This document shows positions 1 through 11,820 of a stretch of DNA of 64,000 bases, one piece after another. The DNA comes from Lactifluus volemus (lineage: Eukaryota; Basidiomycota; Agaricomycetes; Russulales; Russulaceae): the NCBI GenBank assembly GCA_022376515.1, contig WTXI01000043.1:62001-126000 (forward strand). The letters are read 5' to 3'. The position numbers and the translations under genes were made by a program. The notes below the pieces were generated by a model. The model had not been told where the DNA came from. It saw nothing but the letters and a program-made list of their open reading frames with translations, and made no database searches. Every line of letters starts with the position of its first letter. Position 1 is the stretch's first letter.

Positions 1-799
1 AAGATGACGCGGAATTCGGCCTCGTCGAGCGAGCAAGCAGAAAGGAGCTAAAAGAGCCGGGATATTGGGAGTTCTAGGGCTGTAGATGTGGTCGATAATA
101 GTATGGTGTGGAGACGGCGTGAGCCCGTATGAATAATTATAACTGAGGTCAGGCAAATTTCTATGGCTGGCCCGGGGCATAGCTAAGATCAAGGATTGTG
201 TGCATGTATGAATGCACTTTACGCTGCATAAGTGCTCAAGCGTTCAAAGGCCCCAGTTGTGTCACCGTTAGGGTACTTGCAAGATACAGGACATGAACCG
301 TGACAAATAGAGATCCCGGCATATGATAGACCACTCTCAGATCTTTCTCACATTCTCATGGTTTTCTCGTGGTTGGGCGAGAGAGATTGTGAATGCCTCC
401 TGACAAACGAGATGTTCACATTTTGAGGAAGAAAGGAGGGATGAAAGTCGGGGTCTGGAATTTCCCATGACAGCGCGCAGCTGGGCCCAGTGGTAACCCG
501 CCAGCACGGACCTTCTCGTCGTCGCCCCTCCCTCATCAGAACAGTGCTCTCTGCTCCCTCTGGCCCATTTTCTCCCTCACAAAGTCCTTTCTCTGTCCGA
601 ACCTAGGCCAAGGTCTCTCTGCAAGTCCCTACTTTAATTATCAGGGGTTTTTCTGCGTCGCAAAAACATTCCGTTGTGAGTCACTCGTTCAAAAACTTGT
701 TCCAAAATGCGTTTTTTTTTATCCCTTACACAACAGTCTGGGTGTTTTCCCCACCACACTTATTTTGAAAAATGTTACAGGGGTTGTTACAAAAAAGCT

Positions 800-2138
800 A
801 TGGACTCTGACATTGAGATGCTGGACGAAAACCAAAAGGCCCTTCCCGTTCTTGTGACTTCCGGCGTCACTTGCCATTCTTCCTCCCTCGGACTCTTAAC
901 AAGTCTCTCCCATCGCCCCGGACGTCGACGACAACAGTTCGGATGCGTCACCGACGACCTCCCACCCTCCTCTGACGTCTCTACTCCAGCTGCACCTGCG
1001 GCACCACCATCTCCGACGAAAACTGGCACGGAGGGGTGGAAGTAATAGCAAAGGTAAAGGCAAACCAGATTCCAGCAACCCACCAAAGCGCGTGCAGCGC
1101 GCTCACCATCGCCCCCATTGCCTCTGCCGCGCCGCCACCACTACCGATGCAGGCGATTCGATTGGAGATCAAACTTGGCGGTCCGGAAAGGATGAGGTGG
1201 ACGTGGCCTCGCTCGCCAAGGTGGCTGTGGACAGTGGCCGTGAAATGATACGAGAGCGAGGGCGACGGCGCGCCGGAATCTGGCGTGGGCACTGATGGCG
1301 GTGGCACGGGAGGAGAGAAGAAGGCAAAGAAGGTACAGAATCTCTTTCAATTTTTTTTTTCCATTTTCATTCTCACTTATGATCACATGTCGTCGTCGTC
1401 GTCGTCGTTGTCTTTTGTAGAAGAAGAAAAAAGAATTAGGTTCAGAGTACGGACCCTTTCATCGAACTGGCGATCGACGAGCGGACGTTCATCGCGCAGG
1501 CGAAACAGCAAGAGTTTTTACGTCTTTTCGGGTGAAGTCGCTTTGCTCAAGGAAAAATCGCAACGGAAACCGAAAGCCGAAACAAGTCAGCGTTGCCCGG
1601 GCCCGAGCCCATCGCGGGACCGAGCAATTACCCGCATGCGGTCATCAATCACGGTAGTCATTCTTCGTCTTCGCATTCGCAGGCGCTGCGGCCACCGCAG
1701 CAGTATCGCCAAGGAGCTCTCGATCGTGCTTTTGCCAGATGGGGAAGGTGGGCAAAAAACGCAGGATGAGACTTTCTGTGGAAAGCTCGAACGGGAAGAA
1801 GCGACGGGTGGTAAACATTGTACGTCTGGAGAGGCTCCTTTTTTTTTATTCAACTCGTTTTCACGTGGCCCTATTATTTAGCACCTTTTCCATCCCGACC
1901 TCGAAGCCGCCATCTCGAAAGGTGTGTGTGTTCCATACAACCGATCTGCCATGAGCGTACGTTCGTTTCCGTCCCTAAATGTTTTATGCTCACGCCGGTG
2001 GAGTGCAGAAACTGATCACGACAAATCTTTCCTGAACACATGGCGCTTCAGGTGAAGCAACAAGATGAGTTGCTGTACTTGCTGAACTCAGGTCTGCTGC
2101 GGACGAGGGATTCCAGGGGTCACCAGGTGATCATGTAA
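800..2138 (+). CDS. possible multi-exon gene of unknown function, low support
   Basis: I do not recognise this gene and the model is tentative. An ATG at 800 opens an acidic peptide (MDSDIEMLDENQKALP). Further coding-like pieces follow in changing frames: an acidic Ser/Pro-rich segment around 905-1040, a Lys-rich stretch ending KKAKK with a good donor at about 1332, and a segment reading PFIELAIDERTFIAQAKQQ near 1455-1510. Basic, nuclear-localisation-like KKRR clusters occur around 1740-1815, and a short ORF sits at 2040-2138. The segment between 1332 and about 1430 looks like an intron, with a polypyrimidine tract and a CGT microsatellite. Charged low-complexity text with KKRR motifs would suit a nuclear protein, but no domain is visible. 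It could equally be a decayed gene. Confidence 0.22.
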
Positions 2139-2140
2139 TT

Positions 2141-3118
2141 ATATTTGGTCATTTTGTCAAGTTAATTACACGGTCCACTCTTTTTTCTTTTGGGAAGCGA
2201 TGAATGCTGGTCCCGGCTCGGAGGGAGGGAAAGATGTGTTCTATTGTGGGGTAGTGTGGGGGTCAGGGATTTCCGCGTTTCACAAGGAGGAGGGTTAACT
2301 TAGGGTGATGACAACCGCGGCATCTATGGCTCGGATCGGGCGTGTGTTTGTTTGGGTGTATTGTGCCTCAGCGGTGTTCTGGAATTGTTGGTTGCGAGGA
2401 CGGGGTTCGTCCTCAGCGTAGGGGTGGTCACTTGGAGCAGATTCCGTGGGTGACTGGGTGACTGGCCGTTATTTATGTCTTGCAGTGGCAGGTGGGTCTC
2501 GGCTGGCGAGTTAGCCGGTTGATGATATATCGATGATACCTTGTGTTTTTCAGGCAGTTGGTCTTCCGGAAGCCGGGTTTTTTTAGGGGGGTTCACTCGG
2601 TATTAAGTCTGCTCAGGTTTGATGGTGGTTCGGGTTCAAGGACCCCCTTCAAAGTTATGGTTATGGCGATTATTCTCGTATTTTCTGGTGCAGTGGTTTA
2701 GGCACGGTTTATGATGTTTCTTAGGTCGGTCTTATATTTAGGTGTGGTAGGTTGTGTGTGTCTGCGGCGTGTCTGCGGATCATGCATTTTTCTGGAGAGG
2801 TATTCTCCGTGGGGGCGTTGATATTCGTGAGTGAGAGCGTGGCTCATCTCAACCTTGCCTGCGCAGCAGCGTAGGCGTGCTCGACCGTGGGTGGTGTTTC
2901 GGGTTCAAGGTCCCCCGTGATTTATTATGGGTATGTGCTCTTTGTTGTTTTCGGAGGGGTGTGTTCCTTACCGGGGAGGGGGGCATTGATGTATGCCCTG
3001 AAGTAGGTTTGTAGCCTAAAAGCCTGTCTGCGCTCGGGGAGGTACAGGCGCCCGTAACAGGTTCAAGGTTCCCGAAGTCCCACGGTCAGTCCACTCTCAC
3101 TTGTGTTGTAACCGTGAC
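2141..3118. promoter_or_regulatory. G/T-rich intergenic region upstream of the acyl-CoA synthetase
   Basis: No convincing gene is seen here. The + strand is strongly G/T-rich. A motif of the form CGGGTTCAAGGNCCCC occurs at about 2630 and again at about 2898, with a shorter relative at about 3060. The region directly precedes the ATG at 3119 and probably contains the promoter and 5' leader of that gene. No TATA box stands out. Confidence 0.35.
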
Positions 3119-5903
3119 ATGGCTAGCTACTCTGTTCATCTCTCTCCTGATGACTCTTGGGGAAATGGCTCTGTCGATGTAGGTTCACCCGCTCAGCCAG
3201 GACAGTCTCGCGTTCGAAGACTTGAAAAGACCCACGATCGGCTCATCACGTCCCCTGCCGAGGGCATAAATACCGTGTACGACATCCTCCAATATGCCTC
3301 CCGAACCCACGGCACTCGTAATGCATATGGTTACCGTGACGTGATCGACATTATCGAGGAGCAGAAGGAGGTTACCAAGACCGTCGACGGCAAGCAGGTC
3401 AAGGAGACCAAGACTTGGAAGTATTTCCACCTTTCCGATTACAAGTACATCAGCTATGTGGACCTCAAGAATATCGTTTCTGAAGTCTCTCGTGGCCTTC
3501 TCAAACTCGGAATACAGAAGAACGACGTGTTCAATATCTATGCTCAGACTAGGTACGTCGAGTCATTCTCCCCTTCCTCTTTCCCTTTCTCCCAACCACC
3601 ACTCCTATCTCCTCCCCTTTCTCCCGTTTCTTGCCTTCTTTCTTCATACCATGCCACCACAGCCTCCGAACTCCGAATGACGGGTTCCCTGTGTTTGTGC
3701 GTGAGCCTGTGTATGGTCCGGACCCTTCCAAGCGTTGCATAGCCGCCCTCGCCTCCCCATATCAGAAACCACTCGTGATCGTACCTGCTTTTGCCGATCA
3801 TAGCCGAGTTTATGCCTACCTTTCCCTTTACCCCATCGCACCGCATCTGTCCCCCAGTCATTTTTGCAAACGTGAGGGGCTGAAACCTCTCAGCCAATGA
3901 CACCCAGTTTATTTGGGCCGTGAATTATGAACGGCTTTGATGTGGCTCCATTACGCTGACAGTTGATGCGATGTGATGTGGCCACGTTACCCGGACAGTT
4001 TGATGCGATGTCACGAGTTTTCCATTTGCCGTTAACCTGGGCGCTCCGCTTACGCACCCTCGACCCTTTTTTAGTCCATCCTGGCAGTACATGTCGTACG
4101 GTTGCGTAAGCATTTCGACCATAGTTGCGACTGCGTACGACACGCTCGGCGAATCAGGTCTCCAGCACTCGCTCAATGAACCCGAGTGCGTGGGCATATT
4201 CACCAATGCCGACCTACTCCCCGTCGTAGCCAAGGTCATCGCCGACGTTCCGTCCCTTCGTGTCGTCATCTACGACGGTCAACCCCCAGAGTCTGTCATT
4301 TCCAAGATCAAGGCGCACGTGAGGATGTGACGGTCCACTCGCTTGACGCCTTGCGCGAACTTGGCCGTAACGAACCCGTCGAGCTTGCGGATAGTCGTCT
4401 TCCGACTAGCAAGGATGTGGCGTGCATCATGTACACCTCGGGCACCACGGGCCCGCCCAAGGGCGTCGTCATTAAACATTCTAACCTCATCGCTTCCATC
4501 GGTGCGGCCACCACCCTGATCGGCCATTACTTCAAGGAGGGCGATAGCTATCTCGCGTTTCTCCCGCTCGCGCACATCCTCGAATATGTCGTCGAGCTCT
4601 TCTTTGTCTACATCGGCATTTGCAGCGGTTATGGTCGTGTAAAGACGCTCACGGACGCGTCGGTGCGCAACTGCCAGGGCGACATCAAGGCCTTCCGTCC
4701 CACGATCATGGTCGGCGTACCCGCCGTTTGGGAGCTCATTCGCAAGGGCATCGTCGCGCAAGTTAACAATAGCGGCGTGGTACGCAAGGCCATGTTCAAT
4801 GGCGCCGTGGCCGTCAAAAAGGCGAACGTACCTGTGCTCAAGACCGTAGTCGATGCCGTCGTATTCTCCAAGATCAAGCAAGCCACCGGTGGTCGACTGC
4901 GCTTGGCCATGTCCGGTGGCGCAGCGCTATCCCGCGAGACGCAGGAGTTTTTAAACCTCGCTCTGGTCACGCTCGTCCAGGGTCCGTCTTTTCTTCGTTT
5001 TTTTTGGTGCTGATGACAGATTGTAAACAAAGGTTATGGTATGACCGAGACATGCGGCATGTGCTGCATTCTGCCACCCAATATTTTGCAATATAATACC
5101 GTGGGCCTTCCTTGCCCGTCCATAGAAATTAAGTTCCTCGACGTGCCCGAAGCCGGATATTTCTCGACCAATAATCCGCCACAGGGTGAGATCCTCCTCC
5201 GCGGCCCATCCGTTATTAGTGGTTACTATAAGCGAGATGACCTCAACAATGATGAGACCATCTTTACCCAAGACGGCTGGTTGCGCACGGGCGATGTTGG
5301 CCAGTGGAATAAGGACGGCACGATGACCGTGATTGATCGGTACGTCCGACTCGCCAGTATTCATGCGGTTTTCACTCATACACTCACACATGTAGCATCA
5401 AGAACCTCATCAAGCTTCAAGGAGGCGAGTACATTGCGCTCGAGCGCCTCGAATCGACCTACAAATCGTGTAACTTGGTGTCGAACCTTTGCGTGCACGC
5501 CACACCGGAAGCGACGCAGCCGATCGCGATCATCGTGCCGCACGAGGTGAACCTGCGCGCGGCGCTCTCAGACGATCAGGATGCCGCCACCGCCTCCCTG
5601 GCCGATTTGTGTACGAAGCCAAAGGTGAGGGCGTTGATCCTCAAGGAGTGCAACGCGGCGGGAAAGAAGAGCGGGTTCAAGAATATAGAGATGCTTCAGG
5701 CCGTCGTGCTTACCCCTGACGAGTGGACACCAGAGAGCGGATTGGTCACTGCGGCGCAGAAGATTCAGCGGAGGAAGATTGCGCAGGTGTTTGACGCGGA
5801 AATCAAGGTGCGTTTTTGTTTTTGTTTTTTTTTGGAGGGGGTGGATTGTGGATTGATGTTGATAACGTTTCGGTTATAGGAGACATTCGGAATAAAGAAG
5901 TGA
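3119..5903 (+). CDS. FAA1: long-chain fatty acid-CoA ligase (acyl-CoA synthetase)
   Basis: The enzyme activates long-chain fatty acids to acyl-CoA using ATP, feeding lipid synthesis and beta-oxidation. I read five exons: 3119-3552, 4075-4981, 5033-5339, 5396-5807 and 5880-5903, giving about 690 residues, normal for Faa1/Faa4-type enzymes. The AMP-binding signature YTSGTTGPPKG lies at about 4429-4461. FLPLAHILEY, the GYGMTETCG adenylate motif spanning intron 2, and GWLRTGD near 5275-5300 follow in canonical order. The protein ends in a basic GIKK. The ATG at 3119 is the first in frame with the N-terminal homology. Intron 1 is long (522 bp) and holds a tandem repeat. Near 4313-4322 the frame shifts by one missing base (from SKIKA to REDVTVHSL) where both sides are conserved and no intron fits. 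This is a sequencing indel or a recent frameshift. The symbol is by family resemblance only. Confidence 0.9.
3939..4011. repeat. two-copy tandem repeat inside intron 1 of the acyl-CoA synthetase
   Basis: Two units of 36 and 37 bp lie back to back (3939-3974 and 3975-4011). Both start GATGTGG and end GATGCGATGT, with GACAGTT in between. The units differ mainly in the middle six to eight bases. They lie within the unusually long 522-bp intron. Confidence 0.7.
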
Positions 5904-6247
5904 GAGAGAGATACTTACGTAGATGCGGTGATGACTATTTGATTTTTACACCTTACCCCACGGACGGCTCTTTCGTCCCTCTCCCTATGTTACCTTGGTC
6001 CCCATTTCCCCACACACCTCCGGCTCCGGCTCCCTTCATATTTGATACGTATCGGAACCCCTGACGAGGATATGAAATACTACATAATACTTCTCATAAG
6101 CGAGTGAGAAATGTCATCTTGTTTTACGCCCACACTCCCCGCACCGTTTCCTTTTCCCCATGGCACACAAGAAGCACATGACAAGTAACAACTGTGTGGA
6201 TAGTGTGCGCCAAAGAAAAAGGTTTCTCGTAAGACGGTGCGACATCC

Positions 6248-6395
6248 ACGTGAGAAAACGGTCGTAAAGCTACGGTCAACTAAGATTACACCACGCGAGT
6301 CCGTCACTTCTTCTGAATCATTCATTCATATATATATCTGTCTGGTTGCTATCAAAATTGACACTGCCTTAAGGCTTCCCGATATCAACGGATGA
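6248..6395. repeat. degenerate direct repeat, copy A
   Basis: This copy shares ordered landmarks with a second copy about 455 bp downstream: ACGTGAG, TACGGTCAACTAA, ATTACACC, GCGAGTC and GATATCA-CGGAT. Offsets rise slowly from 448 to 457 bp, as expected for an old tandem duplication with small indels. Confidence 0.65.
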
Positions 6396-6695
6396 TACCA
6401 ACAGTCACGATAACTGCGCCCGTGCTGTTTAATAGTACAGAGTCGAAGAACCCACCCCCCCCTCCTCCAGATCGGTAGTGACCGTGGGAGTAACTTGACT
6501 ATTTACGTTGATAAGTAACCGCGCAGATCACATCCATCCATCATTTTTGGTCTACATAGGGACGACCGAGTCGGACCGGACTCCATAGACATGTATGTAT
6601 GTCTGTACGTACAATGGGGAAAGTTGGTAGCCTTTGTGGTGGTGGTGACGAGAAGAAAACAAACAAATAAAAAAACACAAACATGGGTGATATTC

Positions 6696-6852
6696 ACGTG
6701 AGACAACTTGTGAGATAAAGATAGTACGGTCAACTAACATTACACCCATGCGAGTCAATCACTTTTAATTCACTCCTTTAATTCATTTCACTATCATACC
6801 TGGCAGCACTTGCCCTTCCTCTGGGCTCCCCCCCCCCGATATCAGCGGATAC
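6696..6852. repeat. degenerate direct repeat, copy B
   Basis: This is the second copy of the block at 6248-6395, with the same landmarks in the same order. No coding potential or terminal repeats were seen, so this looks like an ancient segmental or tandem duplication rather than a recognisable transposon. Confidence 0.65.
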
Positions 6853-8428
6853 AATAATTAACGAACAAAAAGAGACCCATGTGCGCCCCATGTGTGTTTT
6901 GTACAGCAGTTCAGGAAGGAAGAACCAAATACGAGTTGACGACGCGTAGATCATTTCTGAAACAGTGGACGGGGACGATCAATGTACATTGTATCATAAC
7001 ACATGTTTACATATACAGGAAATGGCGAAAAAGCGGTTTCGTGGCCGAGTGGCTTATACCACTACTAAATCTGTAAGCCCAAAAACAACAAGCGGCCGCG
7101 GGAGAAACGTTTTAGAGAGAGAGAGAGAGATCGGATCACCGACTAACAAGACAAACAAAGTCGACCAGTTTCATTTGCCCCGGTCATCAAACAAAAGATA
7201 AGAAGCGTTTTTTTTTGGCCCATAAGTGTGTTACTGTAGGTGATGCCGATGGCACGCGAATTGAAGGCGATCTTCTAATACCGAGAGTGGTGACCACATC
7301 ACGAGTTGGTCATCATGATTTTGATGGGGAAAGAGAAGAGAAGAAGGAAATTAAAAACTTACAGAAACTCGGACCTTCTTCCACGCGGTACCACAACTAA
7401 CTCGGTGGGGTCGGTCAGTCCATCAAGAAAATAATAAAAGTTTACAACTTTTTTCCTGGAGGGCAAACCTTTTTCTATAATAACCAAGTTCTATATGAAA
7501 CGGACAAACACGGGCAATCGACATTCCGCAACCCCCGAGGCCGCAAACTTGAACAAGTTGTGGCGTCACGAGGTACCAACCCGGGGCAGTTTGGCGGGCG
7601 CTCAAGCGGCACAACTTGGTGGCGCGCGTGGCGTGTGCGTGGGCGTGGGCGTGTGTGCGCGACGGCCGAGGACCCAAAAAAGTTCTACGTATCAGCAACC
7701 GAAGGTAGCGGGGGTGAGAAAAGAAGGAGTCATGTCATGAGGGTGGAGATCTGCCAGTTGCTGCTGCTACGACGAGGGGCAGCGCCGACTCATAATGGTT
7801 TATCCCCATTTTGTAACTGAGATCTATCACCCCCGTCATAAATCAACCGTAGTACGCGCAATAATAATAAAAATAAAAAAAACCCTTTGCTGACAACAGG
7901 AGATCGGCAAGGGCTACGCGTAAACCATAGATGGAACGAACCGATATCCCGCTAAATGCCGAGCCACACAAACTCTTGTTGCTTGTTTGCTTGTTTGCTT
8001 TTTTTTTTTCGCTTCTATCCGACGGATGCCCTTGATTCTTTCTGACAAACCAAAAAATTGATGAGTTGGAGTGAAATCGGGTTGTACACCGATCCCACCA
8101 TGAAAGATATCAAATGCCCTTGAAAAAGGAAAGACTCCGAGACTCCGAGGTCCCTAAATCGTCTTCGATCGAGTAACAATGTACCTGATATTTTGAGATA
8201 AGGTTCTCTCTTTTTCTTTGAACCGACTTCGAAAAGCGCGTTAAATTGTTTGGTCCCTGATATGCCCGCCGTGAGAGTGAGAGTGTGAGATTCGGAGGGA
8301 AAAAGTTTCCAAACTGACATAAAGGAACAACACCACGAGGGGTGTGACAACGGTAGTAACATACAGCACATCCGACATCAGATACTATTACCCTTTGCAA
8401 AATAAGTTGTAAGTAGCGTACGATGGTA

Positions 8429-11400
8429 TCAAGCAAGATAGGAGGAGGGTGAAGACGTTGTAGGTGGTGGATGGTTATGTGCCGGTCTGGCTGTAGGAGC
8501 TGGTATTGGTGGGTCGACAACAGCCTTCTCCAGCGCACCCTCGAGAAATACCGCATATGAGTATGGTGCATGCGCCTCATCAGCAGCCGCCGCGCGAAGC
8601 TTTCCTATGACAGTTTTGCACACACTGATTACTTTTTCACGCTGTTCTGCGCTTAAAGTTGGGGCAATATGTGGTCTCAGGAGCTAATGGTCACGTTGTG
8701 AGGAAAGAAAAGGGACATGGAATATACGGGTAAACAGACCTCGAGAAGGAATGCACCGGCAAAGCCTGTGCCAACAAAGAAAAAGTCTGGCGCATATGGT
8801 ACATGGCCGATGGCATGCATAGAGTTCACCCATATTTCGAGCAACGCAAAGGCAGCGTCCATGCACTGCGAGCCGAAGATCAGAAACGGGACGACATGCT
8901 GGCGCTAGACAACGGAGAATACGCACCGTACTAACGTAAACACTAGGTTTCATCTGAGGAGCAGAGTCGGCAGATTCCGCTTTATGCCCGAATGAATGGA
9001 CGATAATGCGACAATATTGATACAAGCTGCCATCAAATTAACCAGCCGCTCAAAATGAACCAGAGGTATGGATACGAATCACGTACAAGAGCACCATCCC
9101 GAGCCGGTGTTGCGCACTCAAATCTGTGTTCCATGAGAAAGAGGAAAACATGATAGAGGGATCCCGGCTCACCTCGACCAGTACGTCGCTGGTTGGCCTT
9201 CACAGTCGTGTTGGCAATCGAGGTTTGCAATTCCCGGTTAAAGGTGGAATCAAACGATCCAATGCACGACTCTTTTTCTGTGACGAGCGCATCTCTGATC
9301 AACAAGGTTCTGTTATCCAGCCAAGGGACTTACTTCGAGACCAAGGTGCCGGATAGCCTCTGTGAACCGATGCATAATACTAAGAAGCTCGATAATGGCA
9401 GGAAGGTCCGCATCAAAAGGGTGTTGGAATTTGGACGCGGAGCACCAGCGTGATGCATTGGAGGTAAGCTGTCATCGAAATGAGTCAGCTTGATTAACGA
9501 TTCCTGAGGATCGAGTCACCTCATCATCCGTTCCAACACCTGGCGCCTTGCCTGTTTCCAAGGAAGTACTTCCGTCCATAATAGAACAAATCATCCATGT
9601 CCGCCGGCGATTAAGTATTTCGCGTTCATGCCGTTCGTCGAGTGGGCGCGTGTTCGAGTCACGGTTAAGTCCGAGCTCCAAGGCAAGCCTGAAATGTGTT
9701 CGTAAGGTACAGGCAATCGAGATAAGGCATAATAGGTGGACCTTGTTGCAATACCGGAGTAGAACCCACTCCGGTTATCTTCGTAGCGTTGCGTCGGCGC
9801 AGCATATGCAGTGAGCATCAAGTAGGCCTGGCACATTTCTACACACTTCCAGCCGTCGATAAAGGCAGAAGCTGCGGCTGCCTTTGCAAAATGAATTGCA
9901 AGGTTATACAGTCCTGGCCGCCGGGTGTAGTACCGAGAAGATAAGGCGCAGACTAAGCACAGAATAAGTAAAGCTACGTCGCGCCGGGGAGAATGTACAC
10001 GCACCGACGGTGAAAAGGAAAGGACATCGCCGCATTACCGACGCCGCGCTGTGTATTGCCTCATCGAGTAAACTTAGATAAGGCTATCAAAGCGAGAGAA
10101 AATGTCAATGCACCCAACAAGGGTGAGGAGTACACAGTGACCCACATTTATGTGCTCAAAGAATCTAAAGCGCCATCAATATGAAAAGGGACGGCGAGTG
10201 CTTGGGACGACTTACAGATCAAACAACTCCCTAGCTTCCTGGGGGGTAATTAGACCAGAAAGAAGGATGTCTGGAACGGCTTCGCGCTCAATGACAATTC
10301 GCCGAAGGTTCAGGTCAGTGTACGGGCCTAAATTCATTCAAATATGAGGCACTGATGTGAAAATGGAGAGAGAAACTTACTCGGTTGAAAGTACCGCTTG
10401 TTCGCTATTCCAAAGATGTCCGTCCCAAGAGGGCTCTGAGACCTGCCGTTCAAGCGACTCCATTGCGAAGAAAACGATGCGAGAAACCCGAGCGGGGTAT
10501 CTTCTTCCGGCAGTGCGGAAATTCGGGGGCTCTGGGGTGTCTGTGTAGCACGTACGACGCCTTCTCGAGACCGTCCTCGTCATTCTCGTCCTCGTCCTCA
10601 GAGGACGAGTACATGTCATCGTCTTCAAGTTGCGACGTATCAAACGCCACACACGCTTTTTCTGACGCATGAGTGCTGATGGCATGACGCCTCTCAATCC
10701 AGGATAGCACTTCGCCATGTTTATCGCGCTCGGTAGGTTTTAATGAGAGGCGCGCGGCATTGACAGATATAGGAGTCGGGATAGAGGTGTTTCGGAGTTG
10801 ATTGAGCAAGACAGAGATGGACTCATTCTTCTCGCGAATCTGTCTCAACAGATTCTCACGTTGTCTACGTATTTCCATTGGTTGAGATGGACGGGGTTTT
10901 GAATTTACGGTCCACTCACCCGGGAGTTCTTGCCTTACGGCCCTCTACTACACAGTGGTGAGAACCAGCAGCACACCTGATGCATGTCCGTGGGTCAGAT
11001 CCGAACGCACATCGCATCTGCCAAATGGGGGTGTAATTTGTACCTTTGTCATTTCCAACAATATATCGACGAGCGTACCTTGAGCTTCTTGCAACGTGAA
11101 CATGCACCGGGCCGTCGGCCCGAACACTGAGCGCTCCGAGTTACTCGGGGACTCCGCGGGCTGGCTCGGCATCCCCCAAGCCGTCTTGGGAACGAGCGTC
11201 TAAGATATTGCTCACGAGTTCGGTCGCGGCTGGGGGGGAACGCGCTGGAGTGGTGTAATTTGTGAGAGCGGATGATGGGGAAGTGCTCGTGGGAGGACTA
11301 GTGTCAGAACTTGGCGAAGGGTACATCCAAGGAGGGGATGGTACAGGAACGGGATAGTACGGGTTGGCGTGAGCGAGACTGCTTTGGGATAAGACCAGTT

Positions 11401-11820
11401 GCTCATCAAAATTCACTTTTTTTTGGTGGAGAGCGTCAGGAAATGCGGTACGGACAGAGACTAAACTAAATAAAGACTGTGAGGACTCAACTCACCTCCG
11501 TTACGTGGACCCCAGGGTTCCGCTGAGCCTACCGGAGCGTGCATGGCGCTGATATCGAAAATACCCAGGCGAGTTGGTGCGACCAACTCATCCACGACCT
11601 CTGTGGAGGGTTCGTAAATGAAAGGGGGGACAGTATCTGGTTGAGGGTCGCATTGAGAGGGAAGGTAACGGGGATATTGTGAAGATTCGGTCTGGCAAGA
11701 ATATGGCCAGAATTGAGAGTCGTCGTCGGAAGAGAATGTGTTGGGATACAAATGCCGACAGTCCGGATGATCGGGGCGATCTTGGCGGTAGTCGAGCTGG
11801 AGAAGGTAGTTGGAATCCAT
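8429..11820 (-). CDS. fungal Zn2Cys6 binuclear-cluster transcription factor
   Basis: This is a Gal4-type nuclear DNA-binding regulator of about 700 residues in many short exons. Exon 1 runs from the ATG at 11820 to 11496; exon 2 is 11415-11216, exon 3 11126-11079, exon 4 11017-10920, and exon 5 starts at 10864. The cluster spans exons 3-4: ACSRCKKLKMRC, then CxxC and a final Cys (CX2CX6CX8CX2CX6C). The linker and coiled-coil region (QRENLLRQIREKN) follows, then an acidic stretch (DDDMYSSSEDEDENDED). The fungal-specific TF domain shows the CPFLFTV, SSRYYTRRPGLYNLAIHFAKAA and GWKCVEMCQAYLML motifs. The C-terminus is Pro/Thr/Ser-rich. The N-terminus is a Pro/Ser/Tyr-rich probable activation region. 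One junction near 10540 needs either a 1-base correction or an extra intron removing the acidic stretch. The target genes are unknown. Confidence 0.88.

Larger units (their letters stand above)
5904..8428. other. intergenic region without a supportable gene
   Basis: No ORF here shows family motifs or exon-like continuity. The stretch contains a degenerate direct duplication (separate entries), a GA microsatellite at about 7112-7130, several poly-A/T runs, and a tRNA A-box-like TGGCCGAGTGG at 7043-7053 without a matching B box. Part of it must hold the 3' ends of the two flanking convergent genes. Confidence 0.5.

Noticed and set aside
7031..7120. tRNA-like segment with a perfect A box (TGGCCGAGTGG at 7043-7053)
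   Set aside because: No B box or T arm follows, the anticodon stem does not pair, and the acceptor ends match poorly.
11127..11215. Suspected frameshift before the Zn2Cys6 cluster
   Set aside because: An 89-bp intron with a GTGAGC donor and CTCAG acceptor joins the two frames exactly, so no frameshift is needed.
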